Assembly: GCA_947090235.1 (NCBI GenBank)
Contig: CAMUNJ010000011.1
Coordinates: 1 to 16,535, forward strand
DNA: 16,535 nt
Direction of reading: 5' to 3'
Source: an uncultured Bacillota bacterium
GTDB lineage: Bacteria; Bacillota; Clostridia; Christensenellales; UBA1242
Made by a program: the position numbers and the translations under genes. Positions within the stretch are counted from its first letter, which is position 1. Each line of letters opens with the position of its first letter. Shown in pieces: positions 1 to 8,130 of this stretch. The notes beneath the pieces are model-generated. The model saw only the letters and a list, made by a program, of their open reading frames with translations, did no database searches and was not told the DNA's origin.

Positions 1-655
1 CAACCCCCTCAATTTCGATAACAGAACAACCTGCATTGTACACCTTTGCACCACAGGCATTTAAAAAATTTTGAAGGTCAACTACTTCTGGCTCTTTTGC
101 ACAATTATATATCCTTGTTCGCCCCTTAGTTAAAACGGCAGCCATCATAATATTTTCTGTTGCTCCAACACTTGGAAAGTTTAAAATAACATCTCCACCC
201 TTCATGTTGCTTCCGTCACAATAAATATACCCATTTTTCTCAACAACTTTGGCTCCCAATGCACGCATCCCAGACAAATGAAGGTCAATTGGTCTTAGTC
301 CAATATCACAACCTCCTGGATATGCAATCTTAACCTTTTTTTGTCTTGCTAAGATTGGGCCAAGCATAAAAATAGAAGCCCTAACTTTATCTGCCAAAAA
401 ATTAGGAACATCATGTTTTTTGGGAGAAGACATATCAATACATAAATTGTCTTCTTCCCATTTTACATTTCCACCTAAATATTGCAAAATGTCGCACATT
501 GCCAAGATATCCAAAAACTTAGGAACTTTTGCAATCCTTATCTTGCCATCTATCAAATTACAAGCCGATAAAATTGGAAGAAGTGCATTTTTGGCACTTT
601 CCACTTCTATCTCGCCCTTTATCTTTTTTCCACCATTAATAAAAAATTTTGCCAT
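1..655 (-). CDS. murA: UDP-N-acetylglucosamine 1-carboxyvinyltransferase MurA (3' part cut by window edge)
   Basis: MurA transfers enolpyruvate from PEP to UDP-GlcNAc, the first committed cytoplasmic step of peptidoglycan synthesis. The first 218 residues are present, about half of the usual 420. The product starts MAKFFINGGKKIKGEIEVES. Visible family signatures are the KNALLPIL stretch (Lys22-Asn23, substrate binding), the DKVRASIFMLGP segment with the PEP-binding Arg, and PGGCDIGLRPIDLH, which carries the active-site loop Cys at about residue 116. Cys at this site, rather than the Asp of naturally resistant enzymes, is the fosfomycin-sensitive form; sensitivity here is inference. The ATG lies 25 nt after the ftsW stop and has no clear Shine-Dalgarno sequence, so its translation may depend on coupling to ftsW. 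It is the last visible gene of the operon. The identification is secure; which MurA paralogue it is cannot be told. Confidence 0.95.
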   Translation of the reverse strand, partial: MAKFFINGGKKIKGEIEVESAKNALLPILSACNLIDGKIRIAKVPKFLDILAMCDILQYLGGNVKWEEDNLCIDMSSPKKHDVPNFLADKVRASIFMLGPILARQKKVKIAYPGGCDIGLRPIDLHLSGMRALGAKVVEKNGYIYCDGSNMKGGDVILNFPSVGATENIMMAAVLTKGRTRIYNCAKEPEVVDLQNFLNACGAKVYNAGCSVIEIEGV

Positions 656-680
656 ATATCATTTTATGAAAAAAGGTAAT

Positions 681-1835
681 TTATAGTGATTTTATTTTAC
701 TTTGCTTTCGCACATTTAATGCAATCCCTATTGCCCCCATAAAAACAGATACAGAAGTTCCTCCACTTGAGATAAAAGGAAGAGGAAGACCTGTTGGAGG
801 AATTGAGCCAGTCACAACTGCAATGTTTAAAAGTGTTTGAACACCTATTATAAACGCAATTCCACAAACAAGCATACACCCAAACCTGTCTTTTGCATTT
901 AAAGCAATTTTTGCTAAAAGAATAACTAAAGACAAATATACAGCCATCAAAATTATAACGCCTACAAAACCAATTTCTTCTCCAATAATGGAAAGAATAA
1001 AGTCACTTTCGGCAAAAGGCAAAAATAAAAATTTTTGACGAGAATTGAAAAGTCCAGTTCCAAACCATCCGCCTGATCCCAAAGAGTAAAGCGATTGAAT
1101 AAGTTGAAATCCCTCTCCCTGTGGACTTTTCCAAGGGTCAATAAAAGCCATAAGGCGTTTTAATCTATAAGGCTCTAAAACTATCAATAAAGGAACAGCC
1201 ATAGCAGCAGGAATAGAAAACATCAATGTATGCTTTTTGCTAATTCCACCTATTATCAACATAAACAAGGTTACAAAACATATGCACATTGTCACACTCA
1301 TGGAAGGCTCTAACATAATAAGAAGACAAAAGATACCTGCTACACCAAGAATTGGCAATAATCCTTTAAAAGTTTTTATCTTATCATGATTATCTGCCAT
1401 ATAACTTGCCGAAAAAATCACAAGAGCAAATTTAGCAATCTCTGATGGTTGAATAGAAATACCTAAAATAGAAACCCAGCGTTTTGCTCCATAACTTTCG
1501 ACACCGAGTCCGGGAATAAATACAAGAACAAGCAAAATTAGACTGATAATAACAATTGGGATCTTTAATTTTGCAAGTTTATGATAATCGAAAAAGTAAA
1601 AGAATCCTAAAGCAAACAAACCTAACACAACACCAAAAATCTGTTTAAACAAAAAGAAGTACTGATTGTTGTAATGATGCTGGGCAGAATAATATGATGC
1701 ACTATACACCATCAAACAACCAAATGAAACAAGAATTAAAACAAGCAAAAAGACAGAAAAACTTTTTCCGTCAAAATTACTACTTTTAAAATTGAAACTT
1801 AAATCAATCCTTTTGCGTGATTTTTGCTTCTCCAA
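681..1835 (-). CDS. ftsW: SEDS-family peptidoglycan glycosyltransferase FtsW (SpoVE-like)
   Basis: This is a polytopic SEDS polymerase that joins lipid II into glycan strands with a class B penicillin-binding protein, normally at the division septum. The 384-residue product has about ten hydrophobic segments. It has the family stretch WKSPQGEGFQLIQSLYSLGS followed by GLFNSRQKFLFLPFAESDFI, where the Asp (about residue 278) matches the catalytic Asp of RodA and FtsW. Later come GEEIGF and the C-terminal LPLPFISSGGTS. The TTG start at 1835 is chosen because AAGGAG lies 7 nt upstream; the longer reading from 1898 has no ribosome binding site. The start overlaps the murD 3' end by 32 nt. The position after murD argues for FtsW or the paralogue SpoVE rather than RodA; FtsW and SpoVE cannot be told apart from sequence alone. 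Confidence 0.93.
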   Translation of the reverse strand: MEKQKSRKRIDLSFNFKSSNFDGKSFSVFLLVLILVSFGCLMVYSASYYSAQHHYNNQYFFLFKQIFGVVLGLFALGFFYFFDYHKLAKLKIPIVIISLILLVLVFIPGLGVESYGAKRWVSILGISIQPSEIAKFALVIFSASYMADNHDKIKTFKGLLPILGVAGIFCLLIMLEPSMSVTMCICFVTLFMLIIGGISKKHTLMFSIPAAMAVPLLIVLEPYRLKRLMAFIDPWKSPQGEGFQLIQSLYSLGSGGWFGTGLFNSRQKFLFLPFAESDFILSIIGEEIGFVGVIILMAVYLSLVILLAKIALNAKDRFGCMLVCGIAFIIGVQTLLNIAVVTGSIPPTGLPLPFISSGGTSVSVFMGAIGIALNVRKQSKIKSL

Positions 1836-3108
1836 ATATATACTCCTTAAATTGTTCACCTCTAACTGCATAAGAGGCAAACTCATCAAAACTTGCACAG
1901 GCAGGGCTTAAAAGTATAATCATATTCTCAACTGCACATTCTTTCACATATTCACATGCATCAATCATTTTGTCAAATAGTAAGGCATCATAATTGTGTC
2001 GTTTTGCAGAATCATAAATTTCCTGTCCAGCCTCACCAAAACATAAAACTTGAGTTAGTTTATAGCCCTTTCTAAAAAATTCGTCAAAATCTAAATCCTT
2101 GTTTCGCCCACCCATAAGAATCAAGATATTCCCACCATTCAAAGCCTTTAACGCACCCTCCACTGAAGGAAGATTAGTAGCCTTGCTATCGTCATATACA
2201 ATAGCCCCATTATATTTGCCCAAGTACTCAAGCCTATGTGCAGGTGGTTTGAAAGACATTATTGCCGATTTTATATATCTAGGTTTTATCTTGTTTGCAA
2301 GCGAAATTGAAACCGCAGCAAGCACATTTTCTAAATTCTTTTCTCCCAAAAGTGGGATATCGTTTAGCGAAATTATTTTTGTTTTATTGTGATAAATAGC
2401 GTTATTTTTAACAAAAACACCTTTATTTAATATATTTTTGCTAAAATAAATATTTTTCTTGCAAATTTTTGAAGCTCTAGAATATTCATCGTCAAAATTT
2501 AATATCACTTTTTGAGAGCCCTTCTTGGACAAAATTTTTCTCTTTACCCTAACATACTCTGCCATGCTTCCATGCCTATCTAAATGGTCTGGAGCAATAT
2601 TTAAAATACAAGCAGTTTGGCATGAGAAAACTCTGCTAAGTTCTAGTTGAAAATTTGACACTTCACATATCATAAAAGTTTTACTACCCGCTTTTTCACA
2701 GACGGACGCTATTGGAAGACCAATATTTCCACAAACAATATTATCCTTGCCCGCTTCATTAAATATCCTTCCAACAAGCGAGGTCGTTGTAGTTTTGCCG
2801 TTTGTCCCTGTTATGCCTATAAACTTGCCTCTACAAAACATAAAGCCAATATCAAGTTCACTATAAATAGGCGTTTTGTTGATAACAAAATGAGAGATTA
2901 TTTGATTCCCAATAACCTTTACCCCTGGACTAACAACAACCATATCATAACTATGATGAGTTGGCTCTTTATCAAAATTAAAAAAATTGCCAAAACGATT
3001 TTCATCATCATAGAAACTAACACAAACTCCATGCTTATGCAAAAGTTTGCATACTGCTTGCCCAGACAAGCCCATTCCATAAACTAAAACCTTTTTGGCA
3101 ATCTTCAT
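1804..3108 (-). CDS. murD: UDP-N-acetylmuramoyl-L-alanine--D-glutamate ligase MurD
   Basis: This cytoplasmic ATP-dependent Mur ligase adds D-Glu to UDP-MurNAc-L-Ala. The 434-residue product has the three usual domains. An N-terminal Rossmann-like UDP-binding domain starts KKVLVYGMGLSGQAV. The central ATPase domain has the P-loop GITGTNGKTTTTSLVG at about residues 98-113 and the NIAPDHLDRHGS segment. The C-terminal domain carries the MurD hallmark DDSKATN, then GGRNKDLDF and the closing SPACASFDEF...RGEQF motif that binds D-Glu. The ATG at 3108 is preferred over the TTG at 3117 because AGGAG (3118-3122) is 9 nt from the ATG but touches the TTG. It starts 1 nt after the mraY stop, and its end overlaps ftsW. 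Length and motifs are normal, and the call is secure. Confidence 0.96.
   Translation of the reverse strand: MKIAKKVLVYGMGLSGQAVCKLLHKHGVCVSFYDDENRFGNFFNFDKEPTHHSYDMVVVSPGVKVIGNQIISHFVINKTPIYSELDIGFMFCRGKFIGITGTNGKTTTTSLVGRIFNEAGKDNIVCGNIGLPIASVCEKAGSKTFMICEVSNFQLELSRVFSCQTACILNIAPDHLDRHGSMAEYVRVKRKILSKKGSQKVILNFDDEYSRASKICKKNIYFSKNILNKGVFVKNNAIYHNKTKIISLNDIPLLGEKNLENVLAAVSISLANKIKPRYIKSAIMSFKPPAHRLEYLGKYNGAIVYDDSKATNLPSVEGALKALNGGNILILMGGRNKDLDFDEFFRKGYKLTQVLCFGEAGQEIYDSAKRHNYDALLFDKMIDACEYVKECAVENMIILLSPACASFDEFASYAVRGEQFKEYIFGEAKITQKD
1843..1848 (-). promoter_or_regulatory. Ribosome binding site that fixes the ftsW TTG start
   Basis: On the minus strand the sequence reads AAGGAG, then a 7-nt spacer, then TTGGAGAAG. 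It lies inside the last codons of murD, so ribosomes finishing murD can re-initiate on ftsW. No comparable site precedes the in-frame start at 1898. Confidence 0.75.
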
Positions 3109-3109
3109 T

Positions 3110-4084
3110 TTACACAACTCCTAAAGCAAACAAATAGCCGATTAAGGAACTCATCCCTAAAACCATTGTTATTACTATATATATTGTGACAATGCGATTT
3201 TCATGCACACCTAAGCCTTCAAAATGATGATGAAGTGGTGCCATTTTAAAAATTCTTTTGTGTGTCCGCTTATAATGCAAAACTTGTAATATGTCGGATA
3301 AAGCAGTAAGCACATACATAAGTCCTATTATTGGCAAAATCAACTCTGTTCCAGAAAATACTGCAACCGAGGCAATAAATCCACCCAGTGCTAAAGAGCC
3401 TGTGTCACCCATAAAAATCTTGGCTGGAAAACCATTAAAGAGGATAAATGAAACTAGTCCGCCAACCATAGCAAAACACAATAATGCAATATTGCCATTC
3501 ACACCTCCCATCAAGGCAAGAATAACACCCATAAATAAAAGATAAACACCGCTGACATTTCCGCAAAGCCCATCCAATCCATCCAACAAATTTACTGAAT
3601 TTGTGACTGCAACATAAAAGAAAATAATAAAAGGAATTATCCAAAAACTTAAATCAAGTTTCAAACCAAATAAATCTAAACTTGTTCCAACCTTAAAATA
3701 GACATACAATGCTATAACCAAAGAAATGCCAACTTGTCCAATAATTTTTTGATAAGGTTTTAATCCCTCGTTTTGATGAAAACGAATTTTAATAAAATCA
3801 TCAAGAAAACCAAGTAGCCCATAAAAAAGCATGACTAAAAGGATAAGAACACACCAAAAATAATCCCCTCTAAGAAAGATTGCAGAGCCAATTATGCTTG
3901 CCAAGATAAAAATCCAACCTCCCATAGTTGGAGTTCCACTTTTGCCAGCGTGCTTGTCCACATAGTGGAGTATAGTCTGTGAAAATTTGAGTTTATGACA
4001 AATTTTTAAGACTGGAAATCCTAATACCACCCCAACAACAAGACTTGTTAAAAAAACAGCAAGATATTTGATAACTATATTCAT
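3110..4084 (-). CDS. mraY: Phospho-N-acetylmuramoyl-pentapeptide transferase MraY
   Basis: This integral membrane enzyme transfers phospho-MurNAc-pentapeptide from UDP to undecaprenyl phosphate, making lipid I on the inner face of the membrane. The 324-residue product has about ten hydrophobic segments. It carries the catalytic signatures in order: GKSGTPTMGG near the N-terminus, the Asp-Asp pair in LGFLDDFIKI, NSVNLLDGLDGL, GFPAKIFMGDTGSLALGG, and MAPLHHHFEGLG near the C-terminus, which contains the His triad. The ATG overlaps the murE stop as ATGA (4081-4084), a classic arrangement for translational coupling. The length is typical and nothing is missing. Confidence is very high. Confidence 0.97.
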   Translation of the reverse strand: MNIVIKYLAVFLTSLVVGVVLGFPVLKICHKLKFSQTILHYVDKHAGKSGTPTMGGWIFILASIIGSAIFLRGDYFWCVLILLVMLFYGLLGFLDDFIKIRFHQNEGLKPYQKIIGQVGISLVIALYVYFKVGTSLDLFGLKLDLSFWIIPFIIFFYVAVTNSVNLLDGLDGLCGNVSGVYLLFMGVILALMGGVNGNIALLCFAMVGGLVSFILFNGFPAKIFMGDTGSLALGGFIASVAVFSGTELILPIIGLMYVLTALSDILQVLHYKRTHKRIFKMAPLHHHFEGLGVHENRIVTIYIVITMVLGMSSLIGYLFALGVV

Positions 4085-5544
4085 GAATTTTCCCCTAATA
4101 TACTATTACGCAACTTTATGTTTTTATATACTTCTTCATAGTCGCTAAATTGCTTTTTCTTGCCATTTATTTCTTGAGTTGTTTCTGCACCCTTGCCAGC
4201 AATAACCAATGTGTCGCCCTCTCCACATTTAAAAAATCCTTGTTTTATTGCACAAGCCCTGTCACAAACAATCTCATAACTGCCATTCACACCTTTAACA
4301 ATGTCACTTATAATTTGACTAGGGTCTTCGTTTCTTGGATTGTCACTAGTCAAGATAACATGATCACTATATTTACTTGCAACGCTGCCCATAATAGGAC
4401 GTTTAGCCTTATCTCTATTGCCTCCACATCCAAAAAGAGATATTAATCTGCCTTTTGTTATTCTCTTTGCTGTTTTGAGTAGATTTTCAAGTCCATCCGG
4501 AGTATGAGCATAGTCTATAATAATATTGATTCCATTTGCTTTTATAACATTTACTCTTCCTTCAACGGGCTGTATATTTCTAATACTCTTTGCTACATTT
4601 TTTAGACTATATCCTTCAATTGAGCATGCTGTTATAACTGCTAAAAGATTTTCTATATTAAATCTTCCTATAAGATTACTTTCTATGTTGCAAACTTCAT
4701 CAAAGCAGTTTACTAAAAATTTACTGCCACCAACTCCTTCTTTTATCGACATTGCAAAACATTCTCCGGGATTGTCTATGCCATATGGAAATATTGGAAT
4801 ATCAACATTAGGATTATCTATAAGTCGTCTAGAATAATTATTGTCTGCACAAACTATTCCTGCTTTGCAATATTTGCTATTAAAAAATGAGAGTTTTGCA
4901 TTTGCATAATTTTCCATATTTTTGAAAAAATCCAAATGATCTTGAGTAATGTTTGTCAATATTCCTAAATCAAATTGCACTCCTTCTAATTTTTTTAAAG
5001 CCAAAGCATGGGCAGAAACTTCCATAACTACATATTCAACCCCACATTTAACCATATCAGCAAAAATCCTATGCAAAATATCAGGATCAGGAGTTGTGAA
5101 ACCTGTATCAATGCTTTTATTGTTATATTTGACTCCTAAAGTGCCAATAACTCCAACCTTTTCACCTAAACTTTGTAAAACTTCTCCCAAAACATTTGCA
5201 GTCGTTGTTTTACCATTTGTACCAGTTATGCCTATAATTTTTAGTTTTTCACATGCTTTTTCACTTAAATTTTTACATAAAAGAGAAAAAGCAGTTCTTG
5301 AGTCCTCAACAACAACTTGATTGTTTATGCCTAAATCTTCTTCGCAGACTATATAAGAAGCCCCCCTCTCTAAAGCCTCGGCAACATAGTCTCGCCCATT
5401 AAATCTGCCACCCTTTAAACATACAAAAACATCGCCATCTTCAACCCCAGAAGAATTTGCTACTACTCTGCTTATATATCTATCTGGCAAGTTTTGCAAT
5501 TGTTGCTCTGTTATAATACCTTCAAAAACTTTACTTCCTAACAT
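4081..5544 (-). CDS. murE: UDP-MurNAc-tripeptide synthetase MurE, meso-diaminopimelate type
   Basis: This cytoplasmic Mur ligase adds the third stem-peptide residue to UDP-MurNAc-L-Ala-D-Glu. The 487-residue product has the N-terminal UDP-binding domain (SRVVANSSGVEDGDVFVC), the P-loop GITGTNGKTTT at about 105-115, and TTPDP near 150-154. MEVSAHALAL and TQDHLDFF follow, then a Lys at about 217 in YANAK, the position carbamylated in the family. IIDYAHTPD lies near 342-350. The specificity motif reads DNPR at about 401-404, the form found in enzymes that add meso-diaminopimelate rather than L-lysine. The nearby family motif, usually GKGHE, reads GKGAE here (450-454): the His is lost and the Glu kept. 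AAGGAG precedes the ATG with a rather short 4-nt gap. It lies 33 nt after ddl and overlaps mraY by 4 nt. Confidence 0.95.
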   Translation of the reverse strand: MLGSKVFEGIITEQQLQNLPDRYISRVVANSSGVEDGDVFVCLKGGRFNGRDYVAEALERGASYIVCEEDLGINNQVVVEDSRTAFSLLCKNLSEKACEKLKIIGITGTNGKTTTANVLGEVLQSLGEKVGVIGTLGVKYNNKSIDTGFTTPDPDILHRIFADMVKCGVEYVVMEVSAHALALKKLEGVQFDLGILTNITQDHLDFFKNMENYANAKLSFFNSKYCKAGIVCADNNYSRRLIDNPNVDIPIFPYGIDNPGECFAMSIKEGVGGSKFLVNCFDEVCNIESNLIGRFNIENLLAVITACSIEGYSLKNVAKSIRNIQPVEGRVNVIKANGINIIIDYAHTPDGLENLLKTAKRITKGRLISLFGCGGNRDKAKRPIMGSVASKYSDHVILTSDNPRNEDPSQIISDIVKGVNGSYEIVCDRACAIKQGFFKCGEGDTLVIAGKGAETTQEINGKKKQFSDYEEVYKNIKLRNSILGENS

Positions 5545-5577
5545 ACCTCTCCTTATTTGCGTTTGTATATTTATTCA

Positions 5578-6699
5578 TTATTTTGCAAGTTTATTCGTGC
5601 TACTGATTGTAATATAATGTTTTATTGCTTCGCTAGTAAACGAATAAATATGGCTATCTTGCTTTTCACTTTCTTGCAAAGAGTTTTCTATTAAATTGGC
5701 AATTAGGTCACTAAAAGAAACTCCTTCAAAGAGATTGAAAGCAAGCGAGCCTGGGATTGTATTAACTTCACAAACATACAAATCATGTTCTTTAGGACTA
5801 TATAAAAAGTCTACACGGACAAGCCCTGAACATTCTAAATATCTATATGCATCTATAGTTAGTTTCTTGATTTCTTCTTCCAAAGTTTTATTAACTTTTT
5901 TTGTCTCAACCTTTTTAGATAAATATTTATCTTGAAAAGTATATATATCTTTTTTACTTATTTCATCTACTTTTGAAATAAATGGTTTGCCATTTATTTG
6001 CATACATGCACATGCAAACTCTTTACAAGAAGATAGATACTTTTCTACTAAAATCTTTGAGTCATATTCTTTTGCAATTTCAAGAGCATTATATAATTCT
6101 TCTCTGTTTGCACATATGTGCACACCTACACTACTGCCAAGTCTAGAAGGCTTTATAATTAAAGGATAGCCAAGTTTACTTTCAATCTTATCTATATAAT
6201 ATGATTTATTTTCAATAAAATCTTGATAATAAAAATCTACAAAATCTATAGTTTTAATGTCTTTTGAATTTAGAACTAATTTAGATAAAATTTTATCCAT
6301 GCAAATAGCACTAGATTTAAAGTCTGGACTTGTATAAGGAATTTTACAAAGTTTTAGCATTCCTTGCAATGCACCGCCTTCTCCATCTCCGCCATGGCAA
6401 CATAAAACTGCTCCATGCACAAAGCAACTTTTTTTAAATTTTCCCTTTTTGACTTCAGTCAATCTGCTGGCTCCAGCAACAAACGAACAAGCCCTTTTAT
6501 TTTTAACATTCCTTGAAAAATCTAAAAATGTTTGTGCCTTATCTAAATTGTCAGCCAGCCAAAAATGATTATCTCTATCAACATAAACAGGAATAAAATT
6601 ATATCCTTTAGGAAGATGAGACAAAACCTGCATTGCCGTTATAATAGAAATATCATGTTCAACACTTTTTCCACCAAAAATTACACAAATATTTTTCAT
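5578..6699 (-). CDS. ddl: D-alanine--D-alanine ligase
   Basis: Ddl is an ATP-grasp enzyme that joins two D-alanines to give the dipeptide used by MurF, the enzyme encoded just upstream. The 373-residue product starts with IFGGKSVEHDISIITA, the family N-terminal signature. HGGDGEGGALQG follows near 102-113, then PYTSPDFKSSAICMDK. The ATP-binding core is IIKPSRLGSSVGVHI near 181-195. The metal and catalytic segment is RVDFLY...CEVNTIPGSLAFN near 295-322. A Lys-Tyr pair (DKYLS, about 257-261) sits in the omega-loop region, as in D-Ala-D-Ala ligases, which argues against D-Ala-D-lactate specificity; that is inference. HGGDGEGG differs from the common HGPxGEDG form. AAGGAG is 5 nt from the ATG. 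It lies 12 nt after murF. The role is secure, the exact subfamily less so. Confidence 0.93.
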   Translation of the reverse strand: MKNICVIFGGKSVEHDISIITAMQVLSHLPKGYNFIPVYVDRDNHFWLADNLDKAQTFLDFSRNVKNKRACSFVAGASRLTEVKKGKFKKSCFVHGAVLCCHGGDGEGGALQGMLKLCKIPYTSPDFKSSAICMDKILSKLVLNSKDIKTIDFVDFYYQDFIENKSYYIDKIESKLGYPLIIKPSRLGSSVGVHICANREELYNALEIAKEYDSKILVEKYLSSCKEFACACMQINGKPFISKVDEISKKDIYTFQDKYLSKKVETKKVNKTLEEEIKKLTIDAYRYLECSGLVRVDFLYSPKEHDLYVCEVNTIPGSLAFNLFEGVSFSDLIANLIENSLQESEKQDSHIYSFTSEAIKHYITISSTNKLAK

Positions 6700-6711
6700 T
6701 TTCTCTCCTTT

Positions 6712-8130
6712 TTATCTATAATTATCAGGTAGGTCATTTTCAAATAAAATAACACATTCTTCACAAGTTAAAGTTGCAAGTATCTTTTTTTGTTCATCCC
6801 TAGTTGAGGCAAAAAATATCTTTTTTCTATCAAAATTATGCGAAATTAATCCAGATAGAATAAAATTTTTGTTAACCTCGTTCATAATAATCACATAATC
6901 AGCAATGTCCGCAATATATGAGCCGAGTTTAAAATTTGATGAACTTCCTTCACTACCCATTTCTACCAAACCTGGAGTTATTACAATCTTTCGTCCCTTA
7001 AATGTCGACATAACATTAAGTGCTTCTTGTGCCCCTGTCAAGTTGGAATTATATGCGTCATCAAGCACACAAATCTTGTTGTTCTCAATAAGTTCTAGTC
7101 TATGTGGTGATGGCTTTAAATCTTTGATTGCATCAACTATATCTTTTTTACTTACACCCAAATAAAATGCAAGAGCAGAGGCTGTGACGATATTATCTAC
7201 ATTGCATCTTCCCAAAAGTTTTGTTGAAACTTGCAATTTATCTCCATCTAAATTTAAAATAAATTTACTTCCATGTCTGCTATATATGATTTCTGTCGCA
7301 TATGCGTATGTATTAAAACGACAAGTTGCAAATTTATTTTTTCTGCAAGCATGATAAATCCTGTTTGAAGATGGACTATCACAATTAACAAAAATTGCTG
7401 CATCGTAATTTGAATATTCTATAATTTCACTTTTGGTTTTTTCTATATTTTCTAAACTGCCAAAAGTTTCTAAATGCTGATTGCCAACTGTTGTTAAAAC
7501 AACATAATCAGGTCTAGCAATACTACATAATTTTCTAATATCACCAATATGCCTTGCCCCCATTTCGGCTATTAAAAAATCCTCATCATCAAGATTTTCA
7601 AGTATTGTACGAGTCAATCCCATTTCTGTATTGTAATTTAACGGAGTTTTACAAATTTTAAAACTTTTTTCTAGAAGACAAGTTAAAATATCTTTTGTAC
7701 TTGTTTTTCCAAAAGAACCTGTTATTCCAATAACTTTAACGGTTTTTTGTGAAAGTTTTTTCTTTGCTTTTTTTATATAATAAACTTTGATCAAACTTTC
7801 AATTGGTAGTATGCAAATATGTGCAACAATCAATAAAAGTGGCGAAAATATATACACCATCAAGACATCTAAAAATATAATCCCTGGCGTTTTAACAAAT
7901 ATAAAAATGCAGAAAAGTAAAATTGAACATATAATCACATGAACAAATATTGCTCTAATCATTCTTTTTGTAAATTTCAACTTATTTTTATCACCAAAAG
8001 CTAAGCCTTTAGTAAAAATAATATTAAAAAAGTCTGCTGTTCGATAACCGCTAAGTTGATATGTTTTATAAAATAAATAACTCCAAAATGGTATCAAAAC
8101 ACTAAAAAAACATGCTAAAAAATAAATCAT
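6712..8130 (-). CDS. murF: MurF-type Mur ligase with an N-terminal multi-pass membrane domain
   Basis: MurF adds D-Ala-D-Ala to the UDP-MurNAc-tripeptide. In this 472-residue product only the central and C-terminal domains look like MurF. They show the P-loop GITGSFGKTSTK at 135-146, LNYNTEMGLTRTIL, EMGARHIGDIRK near 189-200, TTVGNQHLETFGS near 213-225, a Lys at about 231 in the carbamylated-Lys region, LKPSPHRLELI near 338-348 and the MurF hallmark DDAYNSN at 357-363. Residues 1 to about 125 are not the usual UDP-substrate-binding domain. They contain hydrophobic segments at about 1-21, 57-80 and 83-108, followed by a Lys-rich linker. The ATG shares one base with the hydrolase stop (TAATG) and has GGAGG 4 nt upstream. 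Its place next to ddl and murE supports a stem-peptide role. The alternative is a specialised membrane Mur ligase such as a CapB/PgsB-like amide ligase, but DDAYNSN favours MurF. Confidence 0.8.
   Translation of the reverse strand: MIYFLACFFSVLIPFWSYLFYKTYQLSGYRTADFFNIIFTKGLAFGDKNKLKFTKRMIRAIFVHVIICSILLFCIFIFVKTPGIIFLDVLMVYIFSPLLLIVAHICILPIESLIKVYYIKKAKKKLSQKTVKVIGITGSFGKTSTKDILTCLLEKSFKICKTPLNYNTEMGLTRTILENLDDEDFLIAEMGARHIGDIRKLCSIARPDYVVLTTVGNQHLETFGSLENIEKTKSEIIEYSNYDAAIFVNCDSPSSNRIYHACRKNKFATCRFNTYAYATEIIYSRHGSKFILNLDGDKLQVSTKLLGRCNVDNIVTASALAFYLGVSKKDIVDAIKDLKPSPHRLELIENNKICVLDDAYNSNLTGAQEALNVMSTFKGRKIVITPGLVEMGSEGSSSNFKLGSYIADIADYVIIMNEVNKNFILSGLISHNFDRKKIFFASTRDEQKKILATLTCEECVILFENDLPDNYR

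Noticed and set aside
420..686. Plus-strand 88-codon open frame
   Set aside because: It lies antisense to murA and the end of ftsW, has no family-like sequence, and its composition is explained by the real genes on the other strand.
1804..1830. TTGCGTGATTTTTGC near the murD end resembling the terminator at 12815-12840
   Set aside because: Only the right arm is present, with no matching left arm to form a stem. The bases encode the last residues of MurD and the start of FtsW.
1836..1898. Longer ftsW N-terminus starting at 1898
   Set aside because: There is no ribosome binding site at 1898 and the extra residues lie inside murD. AAGGAG 7 nt before the TTG at 1835 is far better.
3109..3117. 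TTG start for murD at 3117
   Set aside because: The AGGAG site directly touches this TTG, whereas the ATG at 3108 has a normal 9-nt spacer and gives the usual MurD N-terminus.
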